Made by a program: the position numbers and the translations under genes. The notes below the pieces were generated by a model. That model worked only from the letters and a program-made list of their open reading frames with translations. It was not told the origin of the DNA and searched no databases. Shown one piece after another: positions 42,401 through 53,000 of a DNA stretch of 62,111 nucleotides. Origin of the DNA: a virus; IMG/VR virus record IMGVR_UViG_3300044681_000510, positions 1-62,111 of that record; one strand, written 5' to 3'. Each line of letters begins with the position of its first letter. Positions within the stretch are counted from its first letter, which is position 1.

Positions 42401-45400
42401 TCTCTAATAAAGGGAGCAATAATGTTTCTAAGTTCACCAGTCATTCTAGTTACTTCGTGACCAATTGCTTCCCAAGACTTGAATGCATTCTTTCCACCAC
42501 CAACTAAACTGTGTAGATGGGCTTTTGAAGGATCAATCCAAGCAGCTAGGGTTCTAACTCTATTTGAAATAGAATGAACTGTATGCTTAGATTCTGTTCT
42601 ATATTCAATTAGGTTTCTAGCTCCGTTAATTAGCCTACGCCACCAGTTAGCATTGGTTCTATTACTACCACCAAAGATTCTTCCAATGAAGTTAGATTCT
42701 CTTAACAACATAGTATTATCAGTTGGTTTATTAGAAATAGCATCTAGAACTACTCTTTCTACTTCGTCTATATCCATTTCTTTTGGTTTTTCAGTAACAA
42801 CTCTTGGCTCTTCAGCCTTTAGTTTTCTTTCGAGATTTCTATTTGCAGTATAGGCTAAACTATTTTCTCTAAACTCTACACCATCTGGGTACTTATTAGT
42901 TACACTACTTACAGTAAAGTTAAAATCATTTGGGTGTAGTGGTTTTAAATACTCTGGTAAGTTTAGACCATCTCTTTGATTTCTAAGTCTAATGTTTTCA
43001 TTAACTTTTGTATGAGCAAATGTAAGAATTTCATTTAGTGATTTCATACTAAGTTCTTTAGTGAGATTGCCTCTAGCCACTAGTTCCTTAGCAACTTCTC
43101 TGTCAAAGATAGTCCAAAACTCATCATTAATTTGTTCGTAGAGATCACCAAATCTGTTTCGGTTTTCTTCTGCTATTTCTTCTGCTACTCTTAAAACCTT
43201 ATAAAGAACTGAATTAAATTCTTGTGGAATTCCTGTTAAAGTTTGTCCAATATTTTCTCTTAGTTCTTTTGCTTGTTTCATAAACTTAATCAAAGCAATC
43301 TTAATAAACTTTGGAGTAGTTCCATTCCATCTTAGTGATTCAGTAGCGTTTAGTACAGAGTGTACAAATCTTTCTTCTTCACTAATAACAGGAACATCAG
43401 AAGGACCGGGTTCAATTTCTTGTGCCTTTTCTAGTGACTCTCCATCTTTTGTTTTTACTGGTAATTCTTCTGGGTTAATTACTGGAGTTGGTTCGGTTTC
43501 AATTGTAACCTTTTCTGGTACTTCTTCTACTTTATTTTTTCTTAAAGCCTCTACAGAAACATATCCAGTAGCTTTTGGTTTTTCATGGTCTACTCGTTCA
43601 ATTACTTTGATATGATCTTTAGAAGTAGGAACATGACCAATTAAATTACCATTTTTGTCAATCAATTCAATAGCAGTATAGCCTTCTTCTTTTAGTTTAA
43701 ATAGAACAACTCGTAATGCTTCTTGTTCTGAGTGCTCTTTTTGAATAGCACCAAGAACTCTTTCCATGATTGACTTATTGATACCAGCCAGTCTAAGAAT
43801 AGGTTCTGGTAGGTTTTTAACTGATTGAAGAACTGATGGTGCTGATGATACAACCTTTAGAACTCTAGATTTATCTAGTTCTACTCTAGTTGTATATCTT
43901 CCCTTTAGTTTTCTTCTTAAACCAGCAGCTTTCTTTTCGGTTGTAAAGATACCACCAAGGTCAAGTGCTTCTAAGCTACCGTCCCAATTGCTTGACATAA
44001 AGGATTCTTTTTCACCAATTCCACGAATAATTGGAGCGGCAATTTCTGGTACTTCTTCTTTGGCAGTAATGGTAGAAGCGTTTTCTTCTGCTTGAATTAC
44101 ATCCTTTTGAATATTTTCTGTTTTTGTTTCTTGAATAGTTTGTACTGGCTCTTCGGCTGTAGCTACTTTTTCAAGAACTGCGTTGTGTAAGATTGCTTCT
44201 GATTCAATTGGTTTATCAGCGACATCTTTGAATTCAGCTAATAATTTCTTTTCTAATTTTTGAATTTTAGTAACTAGTTTAGTACTTTTCTTTTTAATTA
44301 TTTCTACAGTTTCTTTATCAGTTGCTTTTAACGCTTCATTATAAACAGCTCGTTCTTCAGGGAACTTTTGAAAGTATAGTTCTAAACCAGTACCAGCAGG
44401 AAGTTTTGGTGTTTCTCCGGGCTTGTATCCTTTTTTTAGTTTACTAAGTTCAAATCTAATCTCAATAAGATTTTTAAGATCTTTAATTACTTCATTTCCG
44501 TACTTAGTAATTTTAGTATCTAACCAATTTTGATAATCGCTACGCTGTTGTCTTTTTTTATCAATAGGTAACTCACCTTCACCAGTTGGTTCGTTATTCT
44601 TATTAGCCATACCAGCCATAACTTCTTCGTCTAGTTCAACTAAACCAACACCTTCTTCTGTAGCCTTGCCTTCTGTTAAAGTCTCTAGTGAAACAACTTT
44701 ACCTCGTTTTGCTTGAGCACTAAGATCAGCAAATGTTCCTAGTTTTTTAAACTGGAATAGTAATCTAAATAAACTTGTTTCGGAATCAACAGTAAGAATT
44801 ACTGGTACTTCTTTATTATCAAGTCGTTTTCTTGAAGCTAAAAAGATATCTACTAAGACATCTTTAGTATCATTGATATTAAACTTTTTACCAGTTTTCT
44901 TTGTTAAGCCAAAAGCAAGTCTCTTATAGAAACTATTTGGTAACTGATCTAACTTTACCATCATACTATCTAATTCTTTAATAAGATTTGGTAAGGTTTC
45001 GTTTGTAACTTCAGTAATAGATGTTGGTGTAAAATCAATATCTTTTTTAACGCTAATAGCTTCAGAAAAATCAGTTACTATTTCTTTTAAATCTGGTAAT
45101 AGTGAAATAATATTTTCTAAACTTTCTGAACCACGATAATTAATATCTAATAAATCTTTAGTAGTATTTTCTAAAACCTTACCAGTACTTCTTGATTTCC
45201 ATTGCCATACTCCTGTTTGAGAATCAAATTTACCATTAGCTTTAACATTTATAACTCTAGGATTAACTATAATAAAAGAGGTTGATCCCATATCTTCTGC
45301 GATATTTTTATATTTAATAATATCAACACCAACTTCTTTTAATAGCTTTTGTAGATCTTTTCCTGTAGATTGATAATATTGACTTTTTCTCTTTAACTCC

Positions 45401-48400
45401 GATATTATTTCTTCTGCTTTTTTTCTATTAACTACAATTTCTCTAATTACTTGTTCAATTGAACTGTCTGGTTTTATGTTATATGCATTTTGAATACCTG
45501 ACCAATAAGATTCAAAATCTCCATGTTGTGTCCCAGTATCTACTAGTTCAATTATATTCGCTTCTCTTGATATTTCAAAAGCTACCATATTATATTCATC
45601 ATAATATCCTATTAGATTTTTAACTCTATCCAAAGCAGCTTTTAAAGTACCAGCATGTAACATAACTGGTGATTTTTCTCCTGTCCAAGTTCCTCCATGA
45701 TATAATATTAAACTAGTTTCATCTAAACCAGTATCAAACTTTGGTCTATATACAACTCTTTCATTTGATAATTCAAATGTATTTTTTCTAAGAATTTCTT
45801 TAGATTTAGAGTGTTCTAATAGTTTTGTTAATAAAGTCCAATTATCAAATCCTTGTGTTTCAATAAATAATTTACTTGATAAGTATCTATTAAGATTTGC
45901 TGAAATGTAAGAACCTTGTTCTTCAATAGCTTTTTGAAGTTCTGCATTAGATGTAAATGCTTTTTTACTTCTGTTATTTAAGAAACGCTCAAAAGCAATT
46001 CTTGTTGATGTTAATTCTGCTAGTTGTACAATATCATATATTTTTTGTTTTGCTTGTTCTAGATTAGATGATAATAATGCATTAAATAAAATTGGAAAAG
46101 ACTGATCACTAAAGTATTTAGAAGATAGTTGAATTTTTAACATTTCGTTTGGGTTTTTTAATATAGTATATTTTTCAAGACCATCTAATGATGCCCAAAA
46201 ATCAGTAAAGTCTTGATTATTAAATAAATCTGGATTTTCGTTTTTTAAAATTTCATCTATAACTTCACTATAACCATCTTTATCTATTACAACTGTATCT
46301 ATACCGCCTATAAATACTCGTTTAGTTCTAGTTCCTTGTCTTTTTTCTAGAAAACCAGTATTAATAAGATTTTCTAAGTTTGAAAGATATGTTGTTCGAT
46401 TCTTATTATAAAAAGACATATTTACTAAAGCTTTAGTAAAAGTTCTTTCTACTTTAGTCATATCAATTAAATTCATAGTTAATATATCAACACTGTATGA
46501 CTCGGAAATATCTTTAATTATATTATCAAATACTTTACTTATATTTTTTAGTTTTCGTTGTGTTGTTTTATTAAAAGTAAATGATTGAAAAATACCTTCA
46601 ATAACTTCCGATACATATGAAGTAAACGCTTCTAAGAAAGATAGTTTTAATCTAGCCATTACATCTAAACTAGTGGCTATTCCTCTATTTGCAAAATAAT
46701 TAGCAAATACTTCTCCGGGATTAATTGCACCATATAATCCAACCTGATTATCTATTCCTCTAGATCTAATTTGATCAGTAAGATCAACAAAAGCTGATAA
46801 TACTGCTGGATCTAAAAATTCAGTATACATTACCATCATTCTTAAAATATCTCTTGGTGTAGCAAAATAAGAATAGGCATGTCCTAGTTCGTGTAAGATC
46901 GTATGAGTAATTAAGGTATTATCCCCTTCTACCAATGCTTTAATTAGTTTATTGGTATCCAAGGTAATAGTCAAAGATGAAGATCCATCTGGATTAATTT
47001 CTAGTTTGTTACTACCAAAAGTATTTTTTCCTAGATTGTCCAACTTTAGATTAATTTTAGTAAGACCAGCTCTTTCTGGTAGTTTTAGATTTACCAAAGC
47101 TCCTCTCATTAAACTAAGAACTAAATCATAATCGGATTTTGCTATGTTTCGTTGTGATGGTGTTAGTTTATTGAAAGCTTCGGTTATAACTGATTTTACA
47201 TCTAAATAAAACTCACCAGTTAGGTAAGTTGCTTTTTGATTAAAGTATTTTTCTTTTCTAAATGCTTTTGATGCTGCTTTTCTTTGTAGTAAGGTTAAGT
47301 TTTCTGGTGTTCCAATAAGAACATTTAGAATTTTTCTAGATTGTTCACTAATGCTTTTATCGGAAAGAATTTCATCAATAAGTTTTCTTCTTTCCGCTTT
47401 GGTTTTCTTTGTCTTAAGTCTTCTACCAAGCATGCTTTTTTCGTTTCTATTAAATAAATCTTTAGATTCTTTAATAAGACGATCAATCTCATCGTCTGAT
47501 TTTCCAGCATGCTGTAGAACAAAGTTTACCATTGCTTGTTTTCTAGTTTCTGGAAGTCTTGTAAAAGCGTTATCTCCAGCATTCATAGCTTTTTCAATAG
47601 CTTTTTGAAGTTCACCCTGCTCTAATCTTTGAATGCTTTCTATGGTTGATTTGGTCCATTCATCTCCACGATTATGGGTAATTTTACCAAGCAAGGCTTT
47701 AGCGTTTTCTAGTGTTCTTCTAAATTCAACCAACTTACCTAAAGTTGTTCTAGCTGCTGTTGGTGGTCCTGAAATAATTCTAAGGAAGTCTGAAGGTGTA
47801 TTAACTTCACCAGCGTTAATAGCTCTAACAGCATAGCTTTCATCGCTTTCTCCTTCAACTCTATTAAAGGCTGTTGATTCAGAAGCCTTTACAAGACCGT
47901 CTTCTCGCTTTGCTTTTGTGGAAATATCAGCTGCATCAGCAAACTTTTCGGAATCAATTGTTGTTGATTCAATCTTTGTTAGCTTTGGTTCTTCTGCTGT
48001 TACTGTAGGTGTTTCTTTTGGTTGAGCTGCTACAATAGCGTCTTCTCTTACCAAAACATCTGTATTTGTTCTAGTATTTCTTACTAGTTTATACTCACCA
48101 GAAAGAACCTTTTCTCTATCTACTTCAAAAACTTCAAAGATGTCATCTTCTCTAACTGTTGTTTTCTTTCCACTAGTATCAACAATTGTTACTCCGTCAT
48201 CTTTAACATTTTCATTAGTTTTTTCTAGTACATCTGTAGGCTTATCTGCTTGGTTTACAGTATTGGCTTCAATAGCTGCTTCTAGCCCCTCTCTAATTGG
48301 GATTGATTGATCAGGTGTAAGACCTACCATTGATCTATTGTTTCCTTCTGAGTCAACCAAAGCACCACTAGCATCTAATGTATGTGATTTACCAGCAAAA

Positions 48401-49977
48401 AGCAAAGGAGAACCCAAAATACCACCGAATGCAGCACCAAGACCAGCGGCAGTTGCTAGTTCTGATATATTAATTTGTTCTGTATTATCCGTCAATAGGG
48501 TTGTATTAGCCCAAGCAATACGATCAATCTGGCCTCTTAAACTAGCTCCTGCGTTTTGTGCAGCACCAATACCCATAGTAATACCTAGTTTTTCTAGATT
48601 TCCTCGATTCCTAAACCAAATAGGAAGATCTCCCATAGATAGTTGGTATAGTCCTTTTACAGCAGGCTTAATTTTTGAGGCAGCTGCTACTTTACTTGCT
48701 GCTTTTATAAACTGTGCCCCTCGTTTAATTGAGCTTAATCCAGCCACACCAGCAGATAGAATACTCCCTAGACCAGCCGTTGTAGCTGAAATTTCTAATG
48801 CCAATGCTGCGTCTGGATCGTTTATAATCATGGTTGGGAAACTATAACCAATTTGAGTAATTGGGGTTGTTTTCCACCAACTAGCATCTCTAGTATATCG
48901 TTCAATTCTTTCTTGAATTGTAGAAGTACTTAGTTCTTTTTGAATAAAGTAAAGGGCTTCTCTGTGGCCTCTAGCATATCTTACAAGGTTTTCACTAATT
49001 CCTTTTTGAGCTAAGAAAGGAACTACTTCTGGGTTTATACTTTTTTTAAACCAATCAACACCATCAAATCCATTATCTTTTTCCTCTTGTGTTGGTTCTA
49101 GTGCTTTTTTAATATCATCACTAATACCAGAAACATCTAAAGGATTTATTGAATTTGAATACTGTGCAACACCTACAGATCCAAGAAGGTCATTAATTTG
49201 TTCTTGAAGATCTACATTTCTAGAAGCTCCAAGCTCTCCGGGTATGGTTGTGGATATTCCCAACATTCCTTGGGTTGGGTCTAAATATTCATTTAAATCC
49301 ATTGCTCCAGATGAAATAAGGCTTGGCAATGATGCTTCACCCTTCATTGATGAGTTAACTCTATATAACATCCCTCTTTCAAGCATTGTTTTAGAAAGAG
49401 GCTCTAATAGTTTTTGACTAACTATTGAACCACCAATTTGTAAAGCTGGAACTTTTCGTCCCTGCATATCTAGATAATATCTTTCACCTGTTTCGGGATC
49501 AATTAATGCACTTGGGTCGTTTTTTGCTAGTTCACTTTCAAGAGCATATAAATCTGCCTGTTGTCTAATTTGTTCTGGTGTTAGGTTTTCTAGAATTACT
49601 TTACCTAGAGAGTTATAAGGGGCTACTCCCTGTCCCATAATTGCTCTTTCTTGAGCATATTTTTCTACATCTCTACCGATAAGACCGGGGTTTTCACCCT
49701 GAGCTAGATAGCTTAGTTTTATAAATGAACCAAAGTCTTCTGTAGTTGGTGTTGTGCTCCAGTTAGCAATGTTGTTTATAGCAGCCAAAGAAACATCTGG
49801 TAGTACGCCGCTTCTTGCTGTACTATCCTTATCAATATTACTAAAGAAGGATCTGTAAAACAAGACTGGTTGTGTGGCTGTATAAGCAACAAAGGGGTCT
49901 GATGCTCCATATGCAGGAGCGTTGTAAATATTTGACCAATCGGGAGTTTTAATTGTGCTAACTGGAGTTTTATACAT
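39430..49977 (-). CDS. giant polyvalent internal virion protein
   Basis: 3515 residues, the largest gene and 17% of the window. Around residue 1029 it has HELGHAY, a zincin metallopeptidase motif, with NPGEVFANYF downstream as a likely third ligand region. From about 1424, LILYHGGTWTG and FIIVNPRVINVKANG mark an ADP-ribosyltransferase-like module. A second region near 1980-2140 (GGIFTTEKKAAGLRRKL ... GYTAIELIDKNG) has a similar shape. A low-complexity helical linker precedes the large C-terminal part, which has hydrophobic segments near 3290. It follows the gp14-like and lysozyme-bearing proteins. It is probably ejected with the DNA, doing the job of T7 gp16 and modifying host targets. Confidence 0.8.
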   Translation of the reverse strand: MYKTPVSTIKTPDWSNIYNAPAYGASDPFVAYTATQPVLFYRSFFSNIDKDSTARSGVLPDVSLAAINNIANWSTTPTTEDFGSFIKLSYLAQGENPGLIGRDVEKYAQERAIMGQGVAPYNSLGKVILENLTPEQIRQQADLYALESELAKNDPSALIDPETGERYYLDMQGRKVPALQIGGSIVSQKLLEPLSKTMLERGMLYRVNSSMKGEASLPSLISSGAMDLNEYLDPTQGMLGISTTIPGELGASRNVDLQEQINDLLGSVGVAQYSNSINPLDVSGISDDIKKALEPTQEEKDNGFDGVDWFKKSINPEVVPFLAQKGISENLVRYARGHREALYFIQKELSTSTIQERIERYTRDASWWKTTPITQIGYSFPTMIINDPDAALALEISATTAGLGSILSAGVAGLSSIKRGAQFIKAASKVAAASKIKPAVKGLYQLSMGDLPIWFRNRGNLEKLGITMGIGAAQNAGASLRGQIDRIAWANTTLLTDNTEQINISELATAAGLGAAFGGILGSPLLFAGKSHTLDASGALVDSEGNNRSMVGLTPDQSIPIREGLEAAIEANTVNQADKPTDVLEKTNENVKDDGVTIVDTSGKKTTVREDDIFEVFEVDREKVLSGEYKLVRNTRTNTDVLVREDAIVAAQPKETPTVTAEEPKLTKIESTTIDSEKFADAADISTKAKREDGLVKASESTAFNRVEGESDESYAVRAINAGEVNTPSDFLRIISGPPTAARTTLGKLVEFRRTLENAKALLGKITHNRGDEWTKSTIESIQRLEQGELQKAIEKAMNAGDNAFTRLPETRKQAMVNFVLQHAGKSDDEIDRLIKESKDLFNRNEKSMLGRRLKTKKTKAERRKLIDEILSDKSISEQSRKILNVLIGTPENLTLLQRKAASKAFRKEKYFNQKATYLTGEFYLDVKSVITEAFNKLTPSQRNIAKSDYDLVLSLMRGALVNLKLPERAGLTKINLKLDNLGKNTFGSNKLEINPDGSSSLTITLDTNKLIKALVEGDNTLITHTILHELGHAYSYFATPRDILRMMVMYTEFLDPAVLSAFVDLTDQIRSRGIDNQVGLYGAINPGEVFANYFANRGIATSLDVMARLKLSFLEAFTSYVSEVIEGIFQSFTFNKTTQRKLKNISKVFDNIIKDISESYSVDILTMNLIDMTKVERTFTKALVNMSFYNKNRTTYLSNLENLINTGFLEKRQGTRTKRVFIGGIDTVVIDKDGYSEVIDEILKNENPDLFNNQDFTDFWASLDGLEKYTILKNPNEMLKIQLSSKYFSDQSFPILFNALLSSNLEQAKQKIYDIVQLAELTSTRIAFERFLNNRSKKAFTSNAELQKAIEEQGSYISANLNRYLSSKLFIETQGFDNWTLLTKLLEHSKSKEILRKNTFELSNERVVYRPKFDTGLDETSLILYHGGTWTGEKSPVMLHAGTLKAALDRVKNLIGYYDEYNMVAFEISREANIIELVDTGTQHGDFESYWSGIQNAYNIKPDSSIEQVIREIVVNRKKAEEIISELKRKSQYYQSTGKDLQKLLKEVGVDIIKYKNIAEDMGSTSFIIVNPRVINVKANGKFDSQTGVWQWKSRSTGKVLENTTKDLLDINYRGSESLENIISLLPDLKEIVTDFSEAISVKKDIDFTPTSITEVTNETLPNLIKELDSMMVKLDQLPNSFYKRLAFGLTKKTGKKFNINDTKDVLVDIFLASRKRLDNKEVPVILTVDSETSLFRLLFQFKKLGTFADLSAQAKRGKVVSLETLTEGKATEEGVGLVELDEEVMAGMANKNNEPTGEGELPIDKKRQQRSDYQNWLDTKITKYGNEVIKDLKNLIEIRFELSKLKKGYKPGETPKLPAGTGLELYFQKFPEERAVYNEALKATDKETVEIIKKKSTKLVTKIQKLEKKLLAEFKDVADKPIESEAILHNAVLEKVATAEEPVQTIQETKTENIQKDVIQAEENASTITAKEEVPEIAAPIIRGIGEKESFMSSNWDGSLEALDLGGIFTTEKKAAGLRRKLKGRYTTRVELDKSRVLKVVSSAPSVLQSVKNLPEPILRLAGINKSIMERVLGAIQKEHSEQEALRVVLFKLKEEGYTAIELIDKNGNLIGHVPTSKDHIKVIERVDHEKPKATGYVSVEALRKNKVEEVPEKVTIETEPTPVINPEELPVKTKDGESLEKAQEIEPGPSDVPVISEEERFVHSVLNATESLRWNGTTPKFIKIALIKFMKQAKELRENIGQTLTGIPQEFNSVLYKVLRVAEEIAEENRNRFGDLYEQINDEFWTIFDREVAKELVARGNLTKELSMKSLNEILTFAHTKVNENIRLRNQRDGLNLPEYLKPLHPNDFNFTVSSVTNKYPDGVEFRENSLAYTANRNLERKLKAEEPRVVTEKPKEMDIDEVERVVLDAISNKPTDNTMLLRESNFIGRIFGGSNRTNANWWRRLINGARNLIEYRTESKHTVHSISNRVRTLAAWIDPSKAHLHSLVGGGKNAFKSWEAIGHEVTRMTGELRNIIAPFIREVPSEKIVENVFIEVMKALGSKSTLNRNIIEAAVAIAIPSPRPELVNKTFDYAQKLYGAVVGLNKKILDLENETGWIELKDKQGNPVNPTEYFPITFIGERVLPQNRDQIIKALVGVRRETLLNSDDLSTDIMLSMGWLFDNSDDPQAGILDKGREVEGRRIHFLTEANFDQQTLRNLEVARYAPGSDARTFAQMAGEASKKHFVYKDSNTGELVVCLIPRKKADLSLPDLAKYNEVLDGSTNHIGKQWKANFPGNPVSPLYTIMSEYLDSKLYQGRYSKHLASRRGNPLSPMTLLRDRNRIEYGIAVKPLTWDELLKSDVLLKITRNDPLEAYSNFLKSRGFDLLLQKELDRMLGTKGIRFNKFLDIVRRADEQDLRALGASEDQIKDLLIGYDRIANEYLFYLGRLGTLSSGETTLGMEFTEIGLSMVRGASAPIWGITSLSEPLQHLIRGPATVGTIQTIKNIWDGLRIIIGDKRFSTSKALQDELRDSVFFIDLVRSDLQDRIINSDLDGVPKISRWFDRITATREDSRFGLISDSFDVFGNAMVEIGSVRYTTYYARKLAMQVYGKSIAKVINNGAAERFFTALADPNTNATLKRLEEAAALDPKAEAELVKVFKDIARKSGFGDRWDIAMAMNKYGVNTIEKINALKKAFQQLGPRYSKRGLINWAELKELFHENMKQQVIDGVDGTQGMDAFESLMYAAETLTTTRGAISLPRGLNKELRFESRTPLGRLTKALLGWSQSFQNNVIGGYASMGASAYLGSLILYSGLTAATEYLKEWIMGRDVEDIEKEMQRNPETYLFRMMYSLPALGAFNGILSSSLGGVSQLMGGPLKSYGTPVSYPGLNIALNTPYKMFTGFKDLVTDAIPSGDPAKIAAATGELPLIGYNTLLNKSPIAIPARLLVEAGIINEADAMGRYMNLIKKKKNVYTKKSDYTYSKMQGGMPKERKDELLRETLRKTLDQGRSTPNTGVSTDLANLLEDMSNQ

Positions 49978-50017
49978 TGTTTACCTTTCTGGGAACTGGG
50001 TGTGCCATGAATAAGTA

Positions 50018-53000
50018 TTAGTTACTTGACCAAAGATCAGCTTCAGCTTTTCTTCGTCTTTCAAGACCTTTTAATTTTTTACCGCCTGCTTTTACATATA
50101 ATCTAAAAGCTTGTGGAACATTCTTTAGATTTTCTTTATTTGATAAAGCTTTGGTTATAGTTTCAAATCCTTTTTTGTTGTAAAAGTTTTCACCTAGATT
50201 ATAAGAGAATGAAATTAAAGCAGCTTTCTGATTATTATTTAGATCATTCCAAGTTGGAACAGTTTCCTGTAGTGTTGGAATAATTCTAGTGTTTACATAA
50301 TCTACAAGATACTCTTGGGCTTGTTGTTCTGTAATCTTATCACCTTGTTTAACTGGAGTTCCATCTGGATATCTAGTAGTTCCTTTACCGATAGTCCAAA
50401 CTTTACCAGCATCATCCCAATAAGCCTCTGTTTTTAATCCCTCAAACTCTGAAATTAAGTTTACATATGGTTTATCTGAAACAGATCCCATATTAGATCT
50501 TCTTTCATTTAACCTTTCCATTCCTGTTTTATTTTGTTCTATTTCTTTGATTTTTTGGCTTTGTTTATTAACTTCTTCTAAACCTTGGTTGTAAAGTTTA
50601 GCTTCTTTAGCAGACATCATTCCAGTAGATAGATCAAAGTCTACGGCTGTTGCTCCGGGTCTAAACAAGGCTTTAGCAGCCTGTGACCAAACAGACTCGT
50701 ACTTGGTATCCATAATTAAATCTATTGGAAATATGGTTTGTCCTGTTGCTTTAAGAAGCTCTCCAGCACCACCTAATGTTTGAGACATTACTGATTCTTC
50801 TTGTGGTTTTTTTGTAGGTACTACTATTGGGACTGGTTTTAAAGCCTCTCCCCAAAAATAAGATACTTCTGGTTTTGGATAAACATCCCCTTCCATAAGA
50901 CTTTCTTTAAAATTAGAATTTAATGAATAACCAATTGCAGCTCTCGTCATATTATTTAAAAGATCTAAATTGGTAAAACTAGTTTCTTTTGTAGTATCTA
51001 CTTTGGTAATATAGCCAGCTAAAAGTTCGTTATCTGCAATTTCTGACAAGGCTGATACCCAAAATGTTTTTGGTTTTTTGGGGAAGTTTTTGGAAAGTAC
51101 ATCAGCAACATAATCAACATAGTAGGAATCTTTAAGTCCCATATAAGCTTCATGTTGAGAAAGTTCGCGTGATAGGAGAGTTATTTCCTTGGCACTTAAA
51201 CCATCCTTTAACATTCCATGAATTAACAAATCTTTTTGATCTTCGGTTCGTACTAATAACTGAGCAGCAGACACTAAACCTTCATCTCCTTCTGCTGTAA
51301 TTGGTGTAATACCATCTTGAATTTCAATAGCATAAGGAGAATCGTTTAATACTTTTCTTTCAAAAGTTTTTCTTGCTTCTTCCATTGATTCTTGATTTAG
51401 AGAATTATTTTCAATCATTGTGAAAGGAAGTCCGTTTGAAGCAGTAAATCTTATGTTTTCTTTGTTTGCTGGAGAAACAACAAACCGATTATTCATTAGA
51501 TCTTGCTCTTCTCCAGCTTCATTTAAATAAGGAATACTAGAAAGATTAAACGGCACTCCACCCTGCTGAGAGTTTAGTAGTTGATCATCTCTTGATGAAT
51601 TTTTAAACTTCCACCCCCAATTATCAGCTGATCCAATAGTTCTATAAGCTTTTGCCGCAGCTTGTAAAGCTTCTTTTTTATTTTGTGGATTTCTACCACC
51701 GTTAAAATCCCTAATTACGGATGGATTAGTTGCAATAGATAATCGTACTGCTTCTCCTAGAGTAATATTAGCACCACGGTTTTGACCTTTATCAGAATGT
51801 ACTGTTCTAAGTGAATTCATTAAACCAACTCTATCTTCTGGGTTTAATAATTGTGTTTGACTTGGTATAAAGTTTGTATCAACAGACTCTATTAATGATG
51901 GTAGATCTTCTGTTGGGAAGTTTTGATTTAAACTATAGTTTCTAAAAAAAGCTTCTTGTGGTGTTTGTTGATTAAATTTTTCAATCTCGTCTTTATTTAC
52001 ATTAGGATACAGTTTACTTATTTGTGTAATATTATTTTTTATATCTCCATACCAACCAGAACTTGGGCTTTCTTCGTTTAGTCCTTTTGTTCCTAATAGA
52101 ACCATTCTTGAATTTCTAGAAACAACAGGCTTACCTTCACTATCTTTCCATACAATTGAGTTTAAAGATTCTGCTACTGTTTTTTTGGCAACAGCTGGAT
52201 CAATACCGTTTCGTGTTAGTGTTTCATACTCTAATAATGATGAGTAGATAATTGGTTGTAGTTCTGGGTTATCCTGTAAAAAACTTTTAAAGGTGTCTTG
52301 GTTTTGAGAAATATCGTATAAAGATTGATCAATAATATTTCCTTTAGAATCTACAGCACCTACTAAAACATTATAAATATTTTTAGTTGTTTCAAAAGAA
52401 GACAGAACAGAAAGAGAAGGACCGAAGCCTTGTCCTTCTGGTGATGTATCTTTAGATATAAATCTTATTAATCCTGATAAAGCATTTGCATCTGATGTTT
52501 TAATGTTGTTTATTTTTTGATGGTATGTTTCTGGGTTTAGTTCTTCTTGTCCGGGATATATACCAGAATTAGCATAAGCAACAAACAACCTAGCTCTTTG
52601 AATTGGAGTAAAATCAGTGCTTATTGTCATCATATAGTTTAGCTTTTCTGGTGACATATATTTGAGTATAGATTTTAACTCTGTTGCTTGTAATTGTGAG
52701 ATATTATTTGAACTTATAAATTGTCTAACTTTATCAGCTGTTTGTGAACTTATATTTTGACCCCTAGCTGACATTTCAGTAGCATAGTCATTTTCTTTAA
52801 TCATTTGATATCCACTTAAACCAACAGCATTTGCTATTTCTTGCTCTGAAGCTTGTGGATTGATATAAGCGTTTTTATTAGCATCTACAATAATTACTGG
52901 AGATCCTGTAGATGTTCTGGCATTAAGATTTACATTTTCAGTTCCAAGAGTTTCAATAATATTGTTAACTGGTATTGTTCCTTTACTGGTGGGGTGCAGG

